Shown: in pieces, positions 15,224 to 24,800 of the stretch
Numbering within the stretch: position 1 is the stretch's first letter
Layout of the letters: every line of letters starts with the position of its first letter
Source: Lachnospiraceae bacterium
GTDB lineage: Bacteria; Bacillota; Clostridia; Lachnospirales; Lachnospiraceae
Direction: 5' to 3'
Assembly (NCBI GenBank): GCA_028721415.1
Contig: JAQYIU010000104.1
Coordinates: forward strand, 1 to 41,004
DNA: 41,004 nt
Translations under genes and position numbers: made by a program
The notes under the pieces: generated by a model
The model's input: only the letters and a program-made list of their open reading frames with translations
Databases searched by the model: none
What the model was told of the DNA's origin: nothing

Positions 15224-16411
15224 TTATGCGTTAATCAATTCAATGATACGTTCCGTTGCATGTCCGTCACAGCTTCCCATAAATTTTTCTTTGAAATCAA
15301 TGACTTTCTGTTTGTCAAAATTCTGTTCTGTATCCCGGATTGCATGAAGAAGTTCATCCTGAGTTTTTACAACAGGTCCAGGTGTCAGTTCAAAATAATC
15401 GTAATAGAATCCACGCCAGTCACAGTAATCATCGTAATCATAAGCATAAAAGATCATTGGCTTTTCAAATAATGAATACTCAAAAACAAGAGAAGAATAA
15501 TCAGATATGCAGATATCGGCACAACAAAGCAAATCTTCGATGCTCAGGAATGCTGTAAGATCTCTTGCAAAGGATGATAATTCTTCAGGAATTACCGGCG
15601 GATTCTTGACAAAAGGATGATGTTTGCAGACGAGTACGTAATCATCGCCGAGTTCTTTGGCAAACTGGTAAAAATCAATCTCATTCGGTGATGAAGCACT
15701 GGAAACATGACCGCGGAAAGTTGGTGCATACAAAATAATTTTTTTGCCTCTGGCTTCCGGCATAACTTCATATAATTTCTCATGGCGGCTGTTTACAAAC
15801 TCTTCATCATAGAAAAGATCGGTACGACTGATTCCCGTAGCTTTTACGATACCTTTCGGGAGATTCATTGCTTCTTCGTAAGCCCATATAACCTCCGGAC
15901 TGCTGACTGTAACATGATCAAGGTTGCCGTAATTAGGATATTTGTCCAAAGTAGCTGCAGAAGAACCAAATTTTAATTCTGCGGTACTTCTTCCGAATTT
16001 TTTGAAGGCACCGCAGGCATGCCATAGATTGATGGCAGTTGTCTCTTCACGGAGTGGAATGGCAGAGAGAATCATGGAAGCCTCATCCAGAATCACACAT
16101 TTGGAAGTGGCAAGCTCTTTCAGCATTTTTTTGACACTTTCTGTAAATTCTTTTCCACGGGTGAAATTAAACTGAATGTAGGAACATGCCAGCTCGTATT
16201 CGCCGGATTCTTCCATCACATCATACAGATGCTGCATGGAATTGGATAATTTGGTGAAACGCATTTCCAGAAAGAGAACCTTGTTTTCAATCACAGGTTC
16301 TTTACAATATCTGGTATATAAGCGTGGATAGTAGATTTTGTAACGATAATGTTTATACATACGTTTTAGTCTGCGGATAATTGATTTTTTGAATTTTTTA
16401 ATTATTTGCAT
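15224..16411 (-). CDS. CDP-glycerol glycerophosphotransferase family protein
   Basis: The 395-residue protein starts with a strongly basic stretch (about residues 1-28) suited to binding the inner membrane surface. The C-terminal half has the family motifs IILYAPTFRGH, LVCKHHPFVKNPP and CISDYSSLVFEYSLFEKPMIFY, as in the TagF/TarF catalytic domain. Such enzymes add glycerol- or ribitol-phosphate units from CDP-activated donors to wall teichoic acid or other glycans. It is shorter than full TagF. No tag or tar cluster is visible, so the acceptor is unknown. AAAGGAG precedes ATG 16411. The metalloprotease gene lies 18 bases upstream, suggesting an operon. Confidence 0.88.
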   Translation of the reverse strand: MQIIKKFKKSIIRRLKRMYKHYRYKIYYPRLYTRYCKEPVIENKVLFLEMRFTKLSNSMQHLYDVMEESGEYELACSYIQFNFTRGKEFTESVKKMLKELATSKCVILDEASMILSAIPLREETTAINLWHACGAFKKFGRSTAELKFGSSAATLDKYPNYGNLDHVTVSSPEVIWAYEEAMNLPKGIVKATGISRTDLFYDEEFVNSRHEKLYEVMPEARGKKIILYAPTFRGHVSSASSPNEIDFYQFAKELGDDYVLVCKHHPFVKNPPVIPEELSSFARDLTAFLSIEDLLCCADICISDYSSLVFEYSLFEKPMIFYAYDYDDYCDWRGFYYDYFELTPGPVVKTQDELLHAIRDTEQNFDKQKVIDFKEKFMGSCDGHATERIIELINA

Positions 16412-16429
16412 AAAAACTCCTTTATAAAA

Positions 16430-17170
16430 CTATATCAGTGCAATCAGATTGGCCATAAGGCTGCAGATGATACCCACACAGGAGATCAGAAGATTCCACT
16501 GAAAAAGAAGATTGATCCAGAAGGTTAAATCCCATTGGAACAGGGCAGATATTGCAGAAAGCATAAAAAAGAAAAGCTCCAGCAAAAACAGACCTTTCCA
16601 GGCCAGATTTAAATCCTGACGGCTCAACTCCATGTTTAACGATATTCCAATGATAATATATAAATAAATAAACAATATTATTATATCAGTGCCAGACAGT
16701 TGATGCAAGGCTTTTAAAAAAAATTGTGCTCCGTGCTGAAAAGAGTGCGGCAATGTTTTGAGAGAATCAGGCAACAAAAAACTGATCACAAGAATGATGG
16801 TCGGACCGGAGAGCAGAGGGCCGATTCCAATAAAGAACTGTCCCATATCAGCCATAAGCTGCTGGAATAAGGTGTTTCTTTTATGATGCATTTTTACGAA
16901 CCCCAAAGTACCACCGTGCTGCTTTGCTTTTTTTGTAGTTCGGTACAAACAGATCTTGTCGATATGATATCCGAATAAAAGTCCGAAAATCAGGTGCCCC
17001 AATTCATGAACCGGTATGCCGATCAGATTAAAAAAGTTTATAATATGAGTTCCGAAAGCCTTGTTTGTGATATTTCTCGTTGCGATTTCTCTTGTCTTCC
17101 CCATAATGATTCCAAAGGTAACAATGACGAGAAGAAATCTCAGATTAAGCTGTACAAAATAATTTAACAT
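16430..17170 (-). CDS. Membrane metalloprotease-like protein with HELGH motif
   Basis: The 246-residue protein has about six hydrophobic segments. The zinc-binding motif HELGH lies in IGIPVHELGHLIFGLLFGY at about residues 50-68, at the end of a membrane helix, and ELSRQDL near residue 180 could supply the third ligand. This layout resembles site-2 (M50) intramembrane proteases, though it lacks a PDZ domain and the standard NPDG motif is not visible. The substrate is unknown. It lies just upstream of the CDP-glycerol transferase gene on the same strand, so it may act at the cell envelope. CAGGAG precedes ATG 17170. Confidence 0.7.
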   Translation of the reverse strand: MLNYFVQLNLRFLLVIVTFGIIMGKTREIATRNITNKAFGTHIINFFNLIGIPVHELGHLIFGLLFGYHIDKICLYRTTKKAKQHGGTLGFVKMHHKRNTLFQQLMADMGQFFIGIGPLLSGPTIILVISFLLPDSLKTLPHSFQHGAQFFLKALHQLSGTDIIILFIYLYIIIGISLNMELSRQDLNLAWKGLFLLELFFFMLSAISALFQWDLTFWINLLFQWNLLISCVGIICSLMANLIALI

Positions 17171-17321
17171 AAGAATCTCCTGCAGAGAATGTAGCCGGAT
17201 ATTGATTACTTGAAAATATCCCTTATCATAACATTAATATGAAAAAGTTACAATAATAATCATTTTAAAAAGATAAATGGGAAAATAAAAGAGAATATAA
17301 AGTAAACCTTGGAGAATTGTG

Positions 17322-17350
17322 TTGAATTTTTTGTAAGAACCGTTTAAAAT
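17322..17350 (+). promoter_or_regulatory. Promoter of the 17387 gene
   Basis: TTGAAT (17322-17327) and TAAAAT (17345-17350) are 17 bases apart, 36 bases before the start codon. Confidence 0.65.
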
Positions 17351-17386
17351 ATTTTACAAAACAAGAGAGAAAAATGGAGGTCCAGT

Positions 17387-18223
17387 ATGAGTGGAAAAAG
17401 TATCATATTTATTGTGATTCTGGTGATCGCAGTCATGGCATCGTTGATGATGGCAAATAAAAATATCAAAAGTCGTTATCATGAACTGGAAGGGGATAAG
17501 AAGAAACCAGATGGGAAGAAAGAACTGGAAAAAGAAGATCCGGCGGTGACAGCAGCTAAAAAAGATCTTTATCATTATCTGAATCAGGCACTTAAGAAAA
17601 TGTATCAAAGTAATCGAAAAGACCAGTGGGAGAAACTGAAGATTCTGGGAGTTCCTGCACTGACGGTGAAAGAACACTATTCCGAGATACTGAGTTCTTT
17701 GCCGGAACATCAAAGAGGTATGGTACAAAACTTTTTTGCGTGTATTGATATGGATGGTCAGCCAGCCGTAGAGAGGGAAGATGAAACAGAAGGAGTTGCA
17801 CCGGGGACAGTCAAAGATCGTGCTGCATTAAAACAGGTTTTTCTTCAGATGATGTTACCATTTTATCCGGTCTATTATAAGGAAGTATCAGACCTTCGAC
17901 ATACTTCTTTGTTAAATCAGGAAACATTAGAACTGTTTCATTGTCTGACCGGAAAAAGATATCGTATGGGTTACAAAAACAGATATGCAACCGGTGTGAC
18001 GGCCTTTCAGTGGAACAAAGATATTTATCAGGTCTATGACCGGAATGGTGTACTCCTTTGTGATGCTGATTTTAAGGATGGAAAAGTACAGAATGGGTAT
18101 GCGGTTCTGAAAGCAGAAGATTATGAGGACGAACAATGGGATTTATATCGAAAGGGAACCTGGAAAGAGGGCGAATTTGTCGACGGAACGTTACAATATC
18201 TCTATAAAAAAAAGTGCAAGTAG
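17387..18223 (+). CDS. Membrane-anchored protein of unknown function
   Basis: I do not recognise this 278-residue protein. One N-terminal membrane segment (SIIFIVILVIAVMASLMM, about residues 5-22) is followed by a highly charged, probably unstructured linker rich in Lys, Glu and Asp up to about residue 55. A helical region (about 60-170) follows. The last 70 residues have a DGKVQNGYAVL...WKEGEFVDGTLQY pattern that recalls degenerate MORN-type beta hairpins. Without a lipobox or cleavage site the anchor probably stays. GGAGG precedes ATG 17387. It is divergent from the metalloprotease gene and 125 bases upstream of pta. Confidence 0.7.
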   Translation: MSGKSIIFIVILVIAVMASLMMANKNIKSRYHELEGDKKKPDGKKELEKEDPAVTAAKKDLYHYLNQALKKMYQSNRKDQWEKLKILGVPALTVKEHYSEILSSLPEHQRGMVQNFFACIDMDGQPAVEREDETEGVAPGTVKDRAALKQVFLQMMLPFYPVYYKEVSDLRHTSLLNQETLELFHCLTGKRYRMGYKNRYATGVTAFQWNKDIYQVYDRNGVLLCDADFKDGKVQNGYAVLKAEDYEDEQWDLYRKGTWKEGEFVDGTLQYLYKKKCK

Positions 18224-18348
18224 TAAGTGGATATTGCTTTTTATAAAAAAAAGAGAATTCGACGTAAATGTCTTGCAAATTGGATGTTAAAATTATATTA
18301 TTAGTAATACATGAAACCTATTAATATTTCATTTGGAGGATAATACTT

Positions 18349-19308
18349 ATGTTTACAAAGTTAACAGAACAGTTAAAAGCCAATCCACGTACCATTGTTT
18401 TTACAGAGGGTACGGATCCGAGAATCCAGGAAGCTGCTGACAAGTTGACAAATGCCGGAATTCTTAACGTTATTCTTCTGGGGGAGAAGAATGAAGTAGA
18501 GAAAGCAGCACAAGAAGGTGGATTTAAAATTGATAAGTGCCAGATTCTCAATCCGGAGACTTATGAAGAGATGGAACCAATGGTTGAGGAGATGGTTAAA
18601 CTCCGTAAAGGCAAAATGACACCGGAACAGGTTCGCGATGCATTATCCAAAGGCAATTATTTCGGAACCATGCTTGTTAAGATGGGGAAAGCTGATTGCC
18701 TTTTAGGTGGTGCTACATATTCAACAGCAGATACCGTACGTCCTGCACTTCAGCTGATTAAGACAAAACCGGGCAATAAGATTGTAAGCTCCTGCTTCAT
18801 CATGGTTAAGGGAGACGAGAAACTGGCAATGGGTGATTGTGCGATCAATATTGATCCGACAGAAGATGATCTGGCAGAAATCGCCATCGAGTCAGCGAAG
18901 ACAGCTAAGATCTTCGGTATTGATCCAAAGGTAGCCATGTTATCTTATTCTACTCTCGGTTCCGGTAAAGGAGAGTCTGTTACAAAGATGGCAAATGCTA
19001 CAGCAAAAGTCAGAGAGATGGCACCGGATATCGCAATTGACGGAGAGATCCAGTTTGATGCTGCCGTATCTCCGGTTGTTGCCCAGGTAAAATGTCAGGG
19101 TTCACCGGTTGCAGGTCAGGCAAATACCTTTATTTTCCCTGATATCAACTCTGGTAATATTGGATACAAAATTGCAGCCCGTCTTGGCGGATACGAAGCA
19201 ATAGGACCTGTTTTACAGGGACTCAATGCACCGATCAACGATTTAAGTCGTGGATGTAATGCAGATGAAGTGTACAAAATGGCACTTGTAACTGCTGCAT
19301 TAAGCTAA
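18349..19308 (+). CDS. pta: Phosphate acetyltransferase
   Basis: The 319-residue enzyme matches the PTA_PTB family. TIVFTEGTDPRIQEAADKL opens the protein, LLGGATYSTADTVRPALQLI lies at about residues 123-142, and MLSYSTLGSGKGESV and EIQFDAAVSP are conserved C-terminal blocks that bind CoA and acetyl phosphate. It interconverts acetyl-CoA and acetyl phosphate in acetate-forming energy metabolism. GGAGG precedes ATG 18349. Acetate kinase, its usual partner, is not adjacent; the next gene encodes a glycerol dehydrogenase. I could not place a clean promoter in the 125-base gap upstream. Confidence 0.92.
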   Translation: MFTKLTEQLKANPRTIVFTEGTDPRIQEAADKLTNAGILNVILLGEKNEVEKAAQEGGFKIDKCQILNPETYEEMEPMVEEMVKLRKGKMTPEQVRDALSKGNYFGTMLVKMGKADCLLGGATYSTADTVRPALQLIKTKPGNKIVSSCFIMVKGDEKLAMGDCAINIDPTEDDLAEIAIESAKTAKIFGIDPKVAMLSYSTLGSGKGESVTKMANATAKVREMAPDIAIDGEIQFDAAVSPVVAQVKCQGSPVAGQANTFIFPDINSGNIGYKIAARLGGYEAIGPVLQGLNAPINDLSRGCNADEVYKMALVTAALS

Positions 19309-19442
19309 TTGTATATTTGTTGAATTTTTTTTAAAATATCATCTTTTCTTTATGCAGATTGTTTGTTATAATTATAACGGAACTTCGGGAATGAGTTTCC
19401 GAAAGGTGTCAATCTATTTAAAGGAAGGATGGTATTTTTATT

Positions 19443-20540
19443 ATGGCAAACATTATTATCAGCCCGTCAAAGTATGTTCAGGGTAAAGGAGAACTTGCGA
19501 ACATTGCAGAGTATGCGGTTAAATTAGGAAAAAAACCTTTTATTTTAATCAGCGCATCAGGAATTAAACGTGTTGGAGATATCATCAAAGATAGTTTTAA
19601 AGATACAGACAGTGATCTTGTTTTTGAAGAGTTCCACGGAGAATGTTCCAAAAACGAGATCAATCGTCTTTTAGAGGCAGTGAAAGCCAATGGATGCGAT
19701 CTTGTAATCGGTGTTGGTGGTGGAAAGATTTTTGATACCGCAAAAGCTGTTGCATATTATGCAGAAACTCCGGTTATCATCTGTCCTACGATCGCAGCAA
19801 CAGATGCTCCTTGTTCTGCACTTACTGTAGTTTATACAGATGATGGAGTATTTGAAGAGTACTTATGGCTGCCGGCTAACCCTAATGTTGTTCTTGTGGA
19901 TTCTGACATTGTTGCAAAAGCACCTGCAAGACTTTTGGTTTCCGGTATGGGTGATGCTCTGGCAACTTATTTTGAAGCTAAGGCATGTCAGGCAACAAAC
20001 GCAACAAGCTGTGCAGGCGGAAAGATCACAACAGCAGCGATCACATTGGCAAAAGCTTGTTATGACACTCTGATTGAAGAAGGTGTGAAAGCGAAACTTG
20101 CTGTAGAACAGAATGTATGTACAACTGCAGTAGAAAAGATTATCGAAGCAAATACACTGTTATCCGGTATTGGATTTGAAAGTGGCGGACTTGCAGGAGC
20201 TCATGCTATCCATAATGGTCTTACCTGCATCAAAGATTGTCATCATTTATATCATGGTGAGAAAGTTGCTTTCGGTACACTGACTCAGCTGATTCTTGAA
20301 AATGCAGACGAAGACCTTCTCGATGAAGTGATTTCCTTCTGTATGGAAGTAGGACTTCCTACCACATTCGCAGATCTTGGAATCGAGAATCCGGATAAAG
20401 ACGCTTTGATGGAAGCAGCAACTTTGGCATCTGTTGAAGGTGAGACTATTCATAATGAACCTTTGGATGTTACCGCTGAAAAAGTTTATGCAGCTATGGT
20501 TGCAGCAGATGCTCTGGGAAGATATTACAAAGGATTATAA
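19443..20540 (+). CDS. gldA: Glycerol dehydrogenase (iron-type alcohol dehydrogenase family)
   Basis: The 365-residue protein matches GldA in length and motifs. LVIGVGGGKIFDTAKAVA at about residues 86-103 binds the NAD pyrophosphate, and GMGDALATYFEAKACQ, GLAGAHAIHNGLT and LYHGEKVAFGTL provide the Asp and two His metal ligands. It oxidises glycerol to dihydroxyacetone, or reduces the reverse in fermentation. The ribosome site AAGGAAGG lies about 14 bases before ATG 19443, which is wide. TATAAT near 19371 and a small imperfect hairpin at about 19383-19406 lie upstream, so the gene probably has its own promoter and is not simply read through from pta. Confidence 0.93.
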   Translation: MANIIISPSKYVQGKGELANIAEYAVKLGKKPFILISASGIKRVGDIIKDSFKDTDSDLVFEEFHGECSKNEINRLLEAVKANGCDLVIGVGGGKIFDTAKAVAYYAETPVIICPTIAATDAPCSALTVVYTDDGVFEEYLWLPANPNVVLVDSDIVAKAPARLLVSGMGDALATYFEAKACQATNATSCAGGKITTAAITLAKACYDTLIEEGVKAKLAVEQNVCTTAVEKIIEANTLLSGIGFESGGLAGAHAIHNGLTCIKDCHHLYHGEKVAFGTLTQLILENADEDLLDEVISFCMEVGLPTTFADLGIENPDKDALMEAATLASVEGETIHNEPLDVTAEKVYAAMVAADALGRYYKGL

Positions 20541-20595
20541 AATCTTTATTCCCTGTTATTCTGGCTGAATACAATATAATAATATGACTTAAATT

Positions 20596-20635
20596 AGGGG
20601 CTGTCGCACTTATGAAGCGACAGTCCCTTTCTTTT
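20596..20635 (+). terminator. Terminator of the glycerol dehydrogenase gene
   Basis: AGGGGCTGTCGC (20596-20607) pairs over 12 bp with GCGACAGTCCCT (20617-20628), followed by a T-rich tail. The core GGGGCTGTCGC is shared with the cysK terminator. Confidence 0.85.
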
Positions 20636-20655
20636 GGCATTGGATGTGGCGTAAA

Positions 20656-21615
20656 TCATTTGTTAGACTGGCAATAAGAGGCGGCATCGTAACAGCAGGT
20701 CCAGTAAGTACTGCCTGTCATATAATAAGATTTCGCAACCTTACCAAGGGTGGAAGATGCATGAATGTAATAATTATTTCCTATATAGATGGCGGCGTGG
20801 TTGGATCCGTCCTGAATTCGCATCATAATATCCCCTGGCTGGAGAGCAGATAACGGTTTCTTATATGCGCTGAGTCGTTTGATCTGCTGATCTGTGGTCA
20901 CCCCGATATTGACGCCGGAGGCATTTAAAAAGATATCTCGCATCAGGCTGGAGCAATCGGCATATCCCGGAAGATTACGATTCGTTTGGCTGTATTTATC
21001 TCCGATTCGTGCGGTTGCTGCAGAAATCGCTCTGCTCCGAATGGTATCTGTGGAAATATTACCCGAAGAAGTTGTTGTTGTAGAAGAACCGGATTGCGTA
21101 GAACCAGAAGAAGAACTTTTTGATGTACTGCTCGTTTTTTTGATTGATATCAGAGGTTTGCTGATGTACGAAGTTTTATTATGGTAGCTGACTTTCATCC
21201 ATTTTCCGACACGCCCTGTACATTTCAGTCTGGTATTTCTTGGAAGTACAGCGCGGACGCGATAATTTGTTCCGGGACCGGTGCGTAGATTCACTCCGTC
21301 GGCTGCGACATAAATGTATTTATATAATGTTTTCAGATAAATAGATTTTATGTAATATTTTTTTGACTGAATTTTGACGACACTCCATGATCCCATGGTT
21401 CCGATTTTTGTGACATGTTTTCCCTTGCTCAGTGTCATTTTTACCGGGTATCCGAGTCCTGGCCCAGATCTGACATTGACACGGGTTCTTGTGCTGCATA
21501 CAGCTTTGGCAGTGGCATGATATACTGCTGTGGCATTGGAATCTTTTGTACAAAAAGAGAACATAAAAACAGCAGTCAAAATAAAAAAGAGAGAACGACC
21601 AATATGTTTTTTCAT
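20656..21615 (-). CDS. Secreted SH3-domain / NlpC-P60 peptidoglycan endopeptidase
   Basis: The 319-residue protein starts with a signal peptide (MKKHIGRSLFFILTAVF...) that is probably cut near NATA. Two bacterial SH3 domains follow, with RVNVRSGPGLGYPVKMTL and VNLRTGPGTNYRVRAVLPR. A Ser/Thr linker comes next, and then an NlpC/P60 domain with the catalytic Cys in YADCSSLMRD and the His in SNHAAIYIG. Such enzymes cut peptide stems of peptidoglycan during growth or division. The frame is open upstream to 21660, but ATG 21615 has AAGGAG and directly begins the signal peptide. It is a single gene. Confidence 0.88.
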   Translation of the reverse strand: MKKHIGRSLFFILTAVFMFSFCTKDSNATAVYHATAKAVCSTRTRVNVRSGPGLGYPVKMTLSKGKHVTKIGTMGSWSVVKIQSKKYYIKSIYLKTLYKYIYVAADGVNLRTGPGTNYRVRAVLPRNTRLKCTGRVGKWMKVSYHNKTSYISKPLISIKKTSSTSKSSSSGSTQSGSSTTTTSSGNISTDTIRSRAISAATARIGDKYSQTNRNLPGYADCSSLMRDIFLNASGVNIGVTTDQQIKRLSAYKKPLSALQPGDIMMRIQDGSNHAAIYIGNNYYIHASSTLGKVAKSYYMTGSTYWTCCYDAASYCQSNK

Positions 21616-21696
21616 TGCAATGTATCTCCTTATCCAAGAATATAATTTAAAGTGTACCACAAATTCAGCAAAAGAGGAGATTTTTTTAAAAAATGT

Positions 21697-21886
21697 TATA
21701 ATATATCCAAATGAAAAATTGTACGGTTTTTCAGGGAGGAGAGAAAGATTTCAGAAGAATTGGAATGAGATGGAATATCAGATTTAACACAAAGCTGTTT
21801 TGTGTGGTAAGATAAAAAGAGAAAGGCGACCTTTTGTTTGGATATTGAATCGATGATTCCAAAGAAAAGAGGACTTTCTCTTTTTT
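21697..21886 (+). ncRNA. Possible plus-strand small RNA between two minus-strand genes
   Basis: A TATAAT with upstream TG (about 21697) is followed by about 175 bases of unexplained sequence. This segment holds a small hairpin (ACACAAA/TTTTGTGT near 21787-21804) and ends in a strong U-tailed hairpin at 21814-21886. No convincing -35 box is seen. A 34-codon frame from the ATG near 21711 has no ribosome site. The hairpin may simply be the sbcC terminator working in both directions, so this call is weak. Confidence 0.25.
21814..21886 (-). terminator. Long bidirectional terminator after sbcC
   Basis: AAAGAGAAAG pairs with CTTTCTCTTT, and an inner CCTTTTGTTTGGA pairs with TCCAAAGAAAAGAGG. T-rich tails are present in both directions. 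It lies 14 bases after the sbcC stop codon. Confidence 0.8.
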
Positions 21887-21899
21887 ATGTGTGTATTTT

Positions 21900-24800
21900 T
21901 TAGCTGTATTCCAGTCGGATCGTACTGCCATTTTGACTGATATCCGATGGTGAGACGATTAATTTTACGGGAACTCTTGCCTGAATCGCTTCCACATGGG
22001 TGATGATACCAATGCTTCGTCTCTGGTTTTGTAATCGTTCCAGACTGGTCATGACTACATCAAGAAGATCATCATCCAGACTGCCAAATCCCTCATCCAG
22101 AAAGAAAAGCTCCAGGGGAGCGGTTCCGTTTAACTGGATGACAGAGGATAAAGCCAGAGCCAGGGAGAGCGAGGTGATAAAAGTTTCTCCTCCGGAAAGA
22201 GTATCACAGGGACGAAGGATTCCTCCGTTTTTGTTATCCCGAATGATAAATTCTGTGGCTTCATTGACTTCCAGTGCATAATTACCGTTGGAAATCGAAT
22301 AGAGAATGGAAGAAGCCTCGGAGGCAATATATTTCAGACGGGATTGGGCGACATATTCCACAAAAGCATTTCCTTTGAAAAGCTGTTCCAGTTGACGAAT
22401 CAATCCCCTTTTATGAATCGCAGCATCCTGTTCTTTCTGTAATTTTTCTTTTTGGGCTAATTGGGTCCGGCAGAGTTCTTCCTGATGACTGAGAAGGATT
22501 TCTTCTTTGCGTTTTCTCTCGTATTGCTGTTGAAGGTCATGATAATGTTCTTTTTCTTTTTGCCATTCATCGGTCGTGATTGACCGGTCAGCACGTTTGC
22601 CATCCAAATATTCCAGACGATCTTTGGTCTGTCTTAAAGCGTTTTGAAAATTTTCCAGATAAAAAGTTTCTTCTGCGATTTCTTTCTCGGAACGATAAAG
22701 ATTATTCAGATCTGTATCCGGATCAAATTGCTGTTTCTCTAATTCTGACTGCAGTCGTTCTGCTGCCTCCTGTTCAAAAGAAGCACAGCTTTTTTCCCGG
22801 CTGTCAGCTGCTGATACCTGTTCTTTTTTTTGTAATAGAAGCTGGCTGTATTTTTGATATTGGTCATCCAGTTGTTTTTTTCTTTCTTCCAAAGAAGACT
22901 TTTCTGCCTGTAGCTGGATGAGAAGGCTGGAATAATCCGCATTTTGGGGAAGATCAGCCGGTATTTTCTCCCATTGTTCTTTAATAAATGTTTCATGATT
23001 TCTCATATCACTGCTCAGAGAAGAAATCTGTTGGGATATTTTTAAAATCGTTTCTGATATGATTTGATATTCGGCATCATTTTTATCCAGCTCCTGTCTG
23101 AGCTCCTTTATTTTCAGCTGGAGTTTTTTGTGTTCTTCTTCCTGTTTTTGCTTATCATTAAGAGCCAGGCTGAAATTATCAATCTGCAACTGATTCCGAA
23201 GTTCCATAATGTGTTGTGCGGAATTTTGTAAAAGTGCATATTCTTCGTTTAAATGTTGTTTTTCTTCTGATAAAGCTTCTGTTCTTTGAAGAAACGCACC
23301 TCTTGCAGAAGCATATTGTGAAACGGCCTTCTGAATGTTCTGATAAAGGGTATCTGCCTTTGGTGTTTCGGAAGTAGAAAGAACCGAATCCTGGTGTGGG
23401 AGTACCGGGCAGAAGGTTTCTTCCTGGAAACAAGGAATCAGATGGAGCGAGGTTTTAAGAAGCGAGTTATCCTGATCCAGTTGGTTTTGTTGAAGAAGAA
23501 GCTGTTTTTCTTCATTTTCCAGAGCGTCCAGTCGTTCTCGTTTCTTTTGAAGGGATTTCCCGAAGGAAGAATCCTTTCCTAAAGCAGGATCTTGATGTCC
23601 TGGCAGATTGTGATGAATGGAACCACAAACCGGGCAAGGAATTCCTTCCTGTAATTGGTTTCGTAAGGAAGAAGCCATATTTTCATTTTGAAGGTTTTCA
23701 ATTTCCACGGAGATTTGCTGGCGTGTAGTCTGCAGATTTGCTATCTGTTGGTGTGTTCGTTTCATTTTTTCGGTTAAATTCTGTTGTAAGGTCGTAGCCT
23801 GTCCGGAAAGCATGTACAGATTGGTACAGAGTTGTTCCAGCTGTGTTTGGTCCTTACGCAGTTGTTTTTGCTTTTCGGAGAAACGTTGATGATTGATTTC
23901 ATAGACTCTGCGTTTCTCCCGATAAGTTTCTTCCAGAATATGGCCTTTTTCCAAAGCGTGAAGTTGATCAGGTGGAATCTGGAGTTGTTCAGCTTGCGTT
24001 TCCAGGCGGGAAATGTCCTGGCGGCAGCGGTTTCCTGTTTCAAGAATAGCATTCTGTTTCGTTTTGTTTGTTTCGAGAAGAATGTTTTGTTCTTCCAGCG
24101 ATTTTTTTAATAGCTCCTTTTTATCATTCCAGCTTCGAATGGCAGTCATCTGATTGATGGCAGTTTGGAGTTTCCCTTCCATTGCAACGTAGTAGGGAAA
24201 TTTGTTGGTATATTCTTGTTGAAGTTTTTCTTTCTCCGCTTCCAATTGCTGATATTTTGAGTAAAATTGAGTGAGATCATCGCGGGATTCTTTCAGAAGA
24301 TGGGAAGCCTGAAGATGATCATGGGAAGCTTTTTTTGCCTGTTCAGCAAAAGGTCGAATCTGGTTGGCTTTTTTACTGAGTTCTACCTGTTGCTCTCTTT
24401 TTTGTACGGATGGTAATTCTTTCAGGGAATCTTCCAGTGATTTTTTTAATGGTTCGTATTCCAGAAGAAGATTGTGGAGTTCATCCGCATCTTTAAAAGA
24501 AGCTTCTGCTTTTTGTAATTCGACAGTCAGTTTTTCATTTTCTTTTGCAGCAGCATTTAACTGATTCGTCAGTTGTTGCAGTTGTTCAGGTGAAATTTCT
24601 TCAAATAAGTTTAATTGACCCTCCAGTTTGCTTAATAGAAGATCTTGTTTTTGTCTGGTGGCAGCAATCTTTTGTGTTAGTTCCAGCCCATATTGTTCCA
24701 GATGAAAAATTCGCTGAAGCATATTTCTTCGATCAGCGTTTTTTAATTTCAGAAATTCGCTGAACTGTCCCTGTGGAAGTACTACCGTTCTCATGAAATC

